From the NCBI GenBank assembly GCA_013002925.1, contig JABDLQ010000210.1, forward strand, positions 1 to 10,438: DNA of 10,438 nucleotides, in the 5' to 3' direction. A program made the position numbers and the translations under genes. This stretch comes from Gammaproteobacteria bacterium (lineage in GTDB: Bacteria; Pseudomonadota; Gammaproteobacteria; Steroidobacterales; SZUA-146). The notes beneath the pieces are model-generated. The model had not been told where the DNA came from. It worked only from the letters and a program-made list of their open reading frames with translations, and did not search any database. Shown piece after piece: positions 6,095 to 10,438 of this stretch (position 1 is its first letter; each line of letters begins with the position of its first letter).

Positions 6095-6675
6095 CGCTGG
6101 TACCATCGAGAGCGTAGTTTCTTAAACACTTTATCCGGATAAATTCTGCGGCCGACACTGCCGTTGTACCGGGCCAGGCCTTTGGCCAGGTCGCCGCGCT
6201 CGCGATCGATGTACAGACGCAATATGGTGCAACCAAAGCGTAAATTTGTGGACACGTGAAACAGATTGTCCGAGGGTCGGCCGATTTCGTCGAGCCAGAA
6301 CGGCATAATCTGCATCAACCCCCGTGCACCGGCATGGGAGATCGCAAAACGGTCAAAATTGCTTTCGACATCGATCACAGCCAGTACCAGTTCCGGCGCC
6401 AGTCGGGCGCGCGTTGCCTCATAATGAATCTGGCGTAACAGGTCCAGACGTTCGCGGTCGTCCGGAATTCTGCGCTTTAGTCGCAAAGACATGTCCACGA
6501 GCCAGACCTGCGCATCATAGTGATCGCCAAAACTGTCCGCACTGAACACCGCCTCGCGCACCATTTGCCGAAAACTTTCGTCAGGCCTTTCCTGGCTGGC
6601 CGCCCAGGAAGTCGGGCAGGCTAACAGCGACAATAGTGCGGTTAAAAAAAGCTTGTTAAAATAGTCGTGCGGCAA
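6091..6675 (-). CDS. Lytic transglycosylase, SLT domain (Slt/MltC-like fold)
   Basis: This 194-residue envelope enzyme would cleave the MurNAc-GlcNAc bond of peptidoglycan to form 1,6-anhydroMurNAc. The SLT domain begins near residue 83. The catalytic Glu is E104 in IDVESNFDRFAISHAGARGL, followed by GLMQIMP (119-125) and ARYNGS (168-173), the usual family landmarks. The N-terminus is an export signal whose core LFLTALLSLLA ends either at a lipobox LLAC (Cys20) or at a signal-peptidase I site in TSWAAS, so it could be a lipoprotein or a soluble periplasmic protein. The start is TTG, one base after the proS stop, with AGGA about eight bases upstream. No ATG occurs before residue 38, which would remove the signal. 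It is probably translated from the proS message. Confidence 0.92.
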   Translation of the reverse strand: MPHDYFNKLFLTALLSLLACPTSWAASQERPDESFRQMVREAVFSADSFGDHYDAQVWLVDMSLRLKRRIPDDRERLDLLRQIHYEATRARLAPELVLAVIDVESNFDRFAISHAGARGLMQIMPFWLDEIGRPSDNLFHVSTNLRFGCTILRLYIDRERGDLAKGLARYNGSVGRRIYPDKVFKKLRSRWYQR

Positions 6676-6676
6676 T

Positions 6677-8383
6677 TTATGGGTCCTGGTTCAGTGCTGA
6701 CATCAATTGAGTGGCATCGATATCGCGGGCTTTTTCGTCAGTTCGGCCTTTGTATTCAAACGTGCCACCATCCAGTCCCCGCTCGGTCACAACAATCCGG
6801 TGGGGGATTCCCAATAATTCCATATCGGCAAACTTGAAGCCCGGACGTGCGTCACGATCATCTAACAATGTGTCATAACCTGCGCGCGTAAGTCGTTGAT
6901 ATAAATCTTCTGATGCCTCACGAACACGTTGTGATTTGTGGTGATTCAGCGGCACGATAGCAATTTGAAATGGCGCGATGGCCGGTGGCCAGACAATCCC
7001 TTTATCATCGTGATACTGCTCAATCGCCGCAGCCGCAATGCGGCCAATACCGATTCCATAGCATCCCATCATCATGGCCACGGAGCGTCCCTTTTCATCC
7101 AGCACGGTGGCGTTCATGGATTTTGAATATTTGTCTCCCAACTGAAAAATATGCCCCACCTCGATACCACGAACGATTTTCAGGTGGCCTTTTCCATCCG
7201 GGCTTGGGTCTCCCTCCATCACATTACGCAAGTCTGCGGCTGTCGCCTCCGGCAGGTCGCGTTCCCAACACACGCTCACATGATGCGCATCATCCTTGTT
7301 AGCACCACACACAAAGTTGTTAGTCGCCAGTGCAAAATGATCCGCGTAGATCGGACAGTCGAGCCCGACCGGGCCGACAAATCCGGGACGACAAGAGGTG
7401 ACCGCCTGCACATCATCGGCCTCGGCAAATTGCAAAGGGGTCGCAACACCCGGCAGCTTTTCCGCCTTGATGGTGTTCAGTTCATGGTCACCACGCAGTA
7501 ACAGCGCGATGACAGGGTGTTCCTCATCGCCCCGGACAAACAGAGTCTTGATGCATTGCTCCGGTTGACATGCAAGCTGCTTACACACAGCTGCGATAGT
7601 CTTTGTGCCAGGCGTCGACTCGGTGCGCATGGCCGCGGCCGGAGCGCCGCGTGACGAGCCTGGTGGCAGCGTCGTCGCCAACTCAAGATTCGCTGCGTAG
7701 TCGCTGCTGTCGGAATACGCAATCACGTCCTCACCCGAATCGGCCAACACCTGAAACTCATGCGATACTGCACCCCCGATGTTGCCGCTATCGGCCTGCA
7801 CGGCGCGGAAACTGAGACCGAGCCTGGAAAAAATGGTGCTGTAGGTGCGATGCAGGACCGCATAAGTGTCCTGCAGCGATGCTTCATCAAGATGAAATGA
7901 GTACGCATCTTTCATTATAAATTCGCGGGATCGCATCACTCCGAAGCGCGGCCGCGTTTCATCACGAAACTTGGTCTGGATCTGATAGTAGGTGACCGGC
8001 AACTGTTTATAGCTGCGCAGCGCGCGTCGGGCGATGTCCGTAATCACCTCTTCATGGGTCGGGCCGTAGCAAAAAGCGCGGCCACCGCGATCCTTAAACC
8101 GCAATAATTCCGGCCCCATTGTCGCCCAGCGACCGCTTTCTTCCCATAGTTCAGAGGGTTGGACGCTGGGCATCAGCACCTCAAACGCACCGGACCTGTC
8201 CATTTCCTCGCGCACAATTTTTTCGATTTTATGCAATACCCTGAGGCCCATCGGCAGCCACGAGTACATTCCGGCAGCAAGTTTCTGGATCAGCCCGGCG
8301 CGCAACATGAGCCGATGGCTGGCAATTTCGGCATCAGCGGGGGTCTCTTTGAGCGTAGATAACGGTAATTTCGATAAGCGCAT
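6677..8383 (-). CDS. proS: Prolyl-tRNA synthetase, bacterial type with editing domain
   Basis: ProRS charges tRNA(Pro) with proline in two ATP-dependent steps; it is a class II synthetase. The 568-residue length fits the long bacterial type (E. coli 572). Seen in order: the N-terminal RLSKLPLSTLKETPADAEI; GPTHEEV (107-113); motif 2 with TKFRDETRPRFGVMRSREF (137-155); an inserted YbaK-like editing domain of about 170 residues containing GDHELNTIKAEKLPG, which clears mischarged Ala-tRNA(Pro); motif 3 GCYGIGIGR (440-448); and the C-terminal anticodon-binding domain with DDRDARPGFKFADMELLGIP. I chose ATG at 8383 because it matches the family N-terminus; an ATG at 8446 would add 21 unrelated residues. 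It is followed after one base by the transglycosylase start. Confidence 0.98.
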   Translation of the reverse strand: MRLSKLPLSTLKETPADAEIASHRLMLRAGLIQKLAAGMYSWLPMGLRVLHKIEKIVREEMDRSGAFEVLMPSVQPSELWEESGRWATMGPELLRFKDRGGRAFCYGPTHEEVITDIARRALRSYKQLPVTYYQIQTKFRDETRPRFGVMRSREFIMKDAYSFHLDEASLQDTYAVLHRTYSTIFSRLGLSFRAVQADSGNIGGAVSHEFQVLADSGEDVIAYSDSSDYAANLELATTLPPGSSRGAPAAAMRTESTPGTKTIAAVCKQLACQPEQCIKTLFVRGDEEHPVIALLLRGDHELNTIKAEKLPGVATPLQFAEADDVQAVTSCRPGFVGPVGLDCPIYADHFALATNNFVCGANKDDAHHVSVCWERDLPEATAADLRNVMEGDPSPDGKGHLKIVRGIEVGHIFQLGDKYSKSMNATVLDEKGRSVAMMMGCYGIGIGRIAAAAIEQYHDDKGIVWPPAIAPFQIAIVPLNHHKSQRVREASEDLYQRLTRAGYDTLLDDRDARPGFKFADMELLGIPHRIVVTERGLDGGTFEYKGRTDEKARDIDATQLMSALNQDP

Positions 8384-8421
8384 AAAAACTCTTGGTGTTT
8401 TTGGCAGTGTGATTGCCCGGG

Positions 8422-8427
8422 ATTGTA
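8422..8427 (-). promoter_or_regulatory. Possible -10 element for proS
   Basis: TACAAT on the minus strand (five of six matches to consensus) ends 38 bases before the proS ATG. The -35 region is poor. It would give a leader of about 30 bases with only AAGAG as ribosome site. Confidence 0.25.
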
Positions 8428-8491
8428 TCGGTAGCCAGCAGGTCATGCACCTTTTGATGGCGCTTTTTGATGGCTTTTCGGTACTACACGG

Positions 8492-8520
8492 TTGATTTTA
8501 GAGACGACCGGGCGTAGCTT
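8492..8520 (+). promoter_or_regulatory. Possible sigma-70 promoter for the psd-like gene and pssA
   Basis: TTGATT (8492-8497) is followed after 17 bases by TAGCTT (8515-8520). The spacing is ideal and the hexamers moderate. A transcript starting near 8527 would begin at a short palindrome, CCAGGC-TG-GCCTGG (8530-8543), about 40 bases before the likely start codon. Confidence 0.3.
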
Positions 8521-8529
8521 ACCCTCGCG

Positions 8530-8543
8530 CCAGGCTGGCCTGG
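8530..8543 (+). repeat. 14-base inverted repeat upstream of the psd-like gene
   Basis: CCAGGC and GCCTGG are perfect reverse complements separated by TG. It lies between the possible promoter and the gene start, so it could be an operator or a short leader hairpin. It is too short and lacks the T run needed to be a terminator. Confidence 0.35.
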
Positions 8544-8583
8544 TGAGGAAATTAATCAAGAGGTTTTATGGTGGCGGGTCGCA

Positions 8584-9249
8584 ATGCCCTGTGCATTAGC
8601 TGGTCTGCCCGACGCTTCCTACATGGCTATTCGACAATTTCCCCTGATCGCCCGCGAAGGCTGGCCATTTATTATCGTCGTGCTGCTGACGCTCATCATC
8701 TCGTTCCGATTGAGTGGTCTCACCATGGTGCTGTCGTGTATGGTCCTGCTGCTGGCCCTGGTCCTGCTGTTTCGTGACCCGCAACGCGATGTGCCTTCAA
8801 AGCCGCTGGGAGTGGTGAGTCCGGTCGACGGCCGCGTGCTGGATATCGCACCAACGGACAAAGGTGCGTTGCAACGCGAATCCATGCGTTTCACGCTCTC
8901 CGTCAATCATCTGGGCGCCTATACCGTGCGCAGTCCGACTGAAGGCACAGTGTTAAATCTCATGGATAACCTGGCAGGTGGATCACGCTTGCTTGGCACC
9001 GGTGGTTTGTGGGTGCGGACCGACGAACAAGATGACATCGTCGTGCTGATCAAAGGGCCAGGCGGCTGGGCACGGGCCAAGTCGTTCGTGGGTTATGGCG
9101 AACGATTGGGTCAGGGGCAGCGTTTTGCCTTTACGCGGCTGGCGAGCCGTGTGGATGTCTATGTGCCCGCAAACAGCAAAATTGTTGCAAAAGTCGGTGA
9201 CAGGGTCCTTGCAGGTTCAGACATTCTCTCAATGATTGTCCATAAATGA
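8584..9249 (+). CDS. Phosphatidylserine decarboxylase family protein, key residues substituted
   Basis: The 221-residue protein has the layout of short-type Psd enzymes: the N-terminal IAREGWPF, two membrane segments (about 28-42 and 46-62), then FRDPQRDVPSKP and SPVDGRV. True Psd self-cleaves at Gly-Ser to form a pyruvoyl group and decarboxylates phosphatidylserine to phosphatidylethanolamine. Here the C-terminal motif reads FTRLASRVDVYVP, with Ala187-Ser188 where I remember FGSR. The NVFN.H.NR region reads NHLGAYTVRSPTEG, with Tyr113 at the catalytic His. The Asn-Glu-Arg segment is absent. Asp82 of SPVDG remains. The frame is intact and codon use is ordinary. It lies 87 bases before pssA, so the context is phospholipid synthesis. 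ATG at 8584 has a weak GGCGGG six bases upstream; ATG at 8623 (MAIRQFPL) is the other candidate. Family membership is fairly sure; activity is doubtful. Confidence 0.82.
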   Translation: MPCALAGLPDASYMAIRQFPLIAREGWPFIIVVLLTLIISFRLSGLTMVLSCMVLLLALVLLFRDPQRDVPSKPLGVVSPVDGRVLDIAPTDKGALQRESMRFTLSVNHLGAYTVRSPTEGTVLNLMDNLAGGSRLLGTGGLWVRTDEQDDIVVLIKGPGGWARAKSFVGYGERLGQGQRFAFTRLASRVDVYVPANSKIVAKVGDRVLAGSDILSMIVHK

Positions 9250-9336
9250 TTGAAATAAATAAGAAATGATTGTGAGTTAAATCAGAACCATTTGGTGTTC
9301 GGCTGTGGCATTATGCTTGGGGTCGACGGAGAATTC

Positions 9337-10209
9337 ATGAAACGCAAACTGACATCGCGAACAGTGCGCCTGAAGCGCGGGATCTACTTACTGCCGAACC
9401 TGTTTACCACGGCGGCGCTGTTCGCCGGTTTCTTCGCGGTCATCGTGGCAATGAAGGGTGATTTTCAGGCAGCCGCTATCGCGATTCTGGTCGCCATGGT
9501 ACTCGACGGTATGGACGGTCGCGTGGCGCGACTGACCCACACGGAGACTGATTTTGGCAAAGAGTTCGACAGCATGTCTGATATGGTGTCGTTCGGCCTC
9601 GCACCGGCCCTGGTGGTCTATCAGTGGGGGGTGCAGGCGCTACCAGTCGAGGTTCCCATCTGGGGACGCATCGGCTGGCTGGCAGCGTTTTTTTATACGG
9701 TGGCGGCGGCATTGCGCCTGGCACGCTTTAACAGCAATGCCCCGTCAAAGAACGACCAGTATTTTCAGGGACTGCCCAGTCCGTCGGCTGCCGGCCTCGT
9801 TGGTAGTGCCTTGTGGCTTACCACGGAGTATCAGCTGGCCGGGCCCGTCACCATGGCCTCTGCATTTGCGCTATCGGTGATTACCGGGGCGTTGATGGTG
9901 AGCAACTTTCCTTATCGCAGTTTCAAGGATTTCGATCTGGTCAGCCGGGTGGGCTTCAGGCATCTGCTGTTAGTTCCGCTGTTCTTTATGGTGGTGGCAA
10001 TCGACCCGCCGCTCATTTTGACATTACTGTTTCTGACCTACGCTGCGTCCGGGCCACTGCTGTATTTGTGGAAGAAAGCCCGTGGAATTCCAATGGACAT
10101 GCCGCCGATCCTGTGGTTTTCAGACCTCAAAAAAAATCCCGATCGTAAAGGGTCAACATCAGACAAAGACGGTGCTGACGATACGGCGACCGGCACCGAT
10201 GATCCTTAG
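9337..10209 (+). CDS. pssA: CDP-diacylglycerol–serine O-phosphatidyltransferase
   Basis: PssA condenses CDP-diacylglycerol with serine to phosphatidylserine, the precursor of phosphatidylethanolamine. It is an inner-membrane enzyme. The 290-residue protein carries the complete CDP-alcohol signature: D57, D60, G61, A64, R65, G74, D78 and D82. The serine-type context is also there: YLLPNLFTTAALFAGFFA at the N-terminus, KEFDSMSDMVSFGLAPA, AALRLARFN, YFQGLPSPSAAG and SNFPYRSFKD. About seven hydrophobic segments follow one another to residue 255, then a hydrophilic, acidic tail of about 30 residues rich in Asp, Lys and Thr. This is the integral-membrane type, unlike E. coli PssA. ATG at 9337 has GGAG five bases upstream; an earlier in-frame ATG at 9292 lacks support. 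It follows the Psd-family gene. Confidence 0.96.
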   Translation: MKRKLTSRTVRLKRGIYLLPNLFTTAALFAGFFAVIVAMKGDFQAAAIAILVAMVLDGMDGRVARLTHTETDFGKEFDSMSDMVSFGLAPALVVYQWGVQALPVEVPIWGRIGWLAAFFYTVAAALRLARFNSNAPSKNDQYFQGLPSPSAAGLVGSALWLTTEYQLAGPVTMASAFALSVITGALMVSNFPYRSFKDFDLVSRVGFRHLLLVPLFFMVVAIDPPLILTLLFLTYAASGPLLYLWKKARGIPMDMPPILWFSDLKKNPDRKGSTSDKDGADDTATGTDDP

Positions 10210-10230
10210 CGCCGGTGGCGCCCAAACCGC

Positions 10231-10438
10231 ATGAACCGGTTGAGTAAGCGACAACAACATATGCTGGATGTCATGGGCATACACGCCTGGCACGAGCGTT
10301 CGGCGCGTGAGAATCAGCAGCCGCAGATGCCCGACCCGGCAGCGACCCGCAACCGGGTGAATGACACATCGCCGCCGCAAGGTATGCCGCAGCCGGAGGT
10401 GTCAGCCTCGGAGACCTCAAGCGCCGACCGTACAACTA
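10231..10438 (+). CDS. Unidentified protein, N-terminal part, truncated by the window edge
   Basis: An open frame starts at ATG 10231, 21 bases after the pssA stop, and runs off the window (69 residues seen). It begins MNRLSKRQQHMLDVMGIHAW and continues into a Pro, Gln, Ser and Glu-rich, probably disordered stretch. The opening pattern, a basic start followed by hydrophobic residues, MGI and Trp, recalls the N-termini of DNA polymerase III psi (HolD-like) proteins and of some proteobacterial type 4 uracil-DNA glycosylases. That is a weak resemblance. No clear ribosome binding site is present, so coupling to pssA is possible. A frame on the other strand over the same bases is less likely, given the co-oriented, closely spaced layout. 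Confidence 0.5.
   Translation, partial: MNRLSKRQQHMLDVMGIHAWHERSARENQQPQMPDPAATRNRVNDTSPPQGMPQPEVSASETSSADRTT

Noticed and set aside
8384..8583. Possible tRNA or small RNA in the proS/psd spacer
   Set aside because: I could find no cloverleaf arms or CCA end; beyond weak promoter elements and a 14-base palindrome nothing is supported.
9813..10148. 111-codon plus-strand frame inside pssA
   Set aside because: It is a frame-shifted reading of a complete, well-conserved PssA.
10189..10216. ACCGGC...GCCGGT inverted repeat at the end of pssA as a terminator
   Set aside because: Only six base pairs around a 16-base loop, no T run, and the next frame starts 15 bases later.

Overview
This is a chromosomal housekeeping segment from a gammaproteobacterium of moderate GC content. 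Hda has the usual short gammaproteobacterial length, and there is a DUF2066 gene next to purM and an arsC–wrbA–DUF2069 cluster. The order purM / DUF2066 / AI-2E permease / hda / DUF2069 / wrbA / arsC / acylphosphatase / lytic transglycosylase / proS resembles, from memory, the Pseudomonas neighbourhood of the same genes. No insertion sequence, phage gene, CRISPR array, tRNA or rRNA is visible, and every gene that lies wholly inside the window is intact.

Layout. Bases 1-629 are the 5' part of purM (minus strand). Running away from it on the plus strand is a tight four-gene unit (742-4114): a secreted DUF2066 protein, a CDP-alcohol phosphatidyltransferase, an AI-2E/PerM-type permease, and Hda, the clamp-dependent inactivator of DnaA. 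Junctions are 1-4 bases apart or overlapping. Facing it is the minus-strand unit arsC–wrbA–DUF2069 (5388-4108), also joined by overlaps. Next is a small plus-strand pair, a DUF4398-type lipoprotein and acylphosphatase (5494-6094). It converges on a minus-strand pair, proS and a lytic transglycosylase (8383-6091). The right end is a phospholipid unit on the plus strand, a Psd-family protein and phosphatidylserine synthase PssA (8584-10209). The N-terminus of an unidentified gene follows and runs off the edge.

Functionally the window mixes purine synthesis, replication control, translation (ProRS), cell-wall turnover and phospholipid head-group synthesis. Two different CDP-alcohol phosphatidyltransferases are present.

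The most notable point is the Psd-family protein beside pssA. Its frame is intact, but compared with the short-type phosphatidylserine decarboxylases I remember it lacks the catalytic histidine (Tyr instead), the Asn-Glu-Arg segment, and the Gly of the Gly-Ser self-cleavage site (Ala-Ser instead). It may be a non-catalytic or altered homologue. Everything else looks like conserved core genome; I found no convincing undescribed defence or mobile system.
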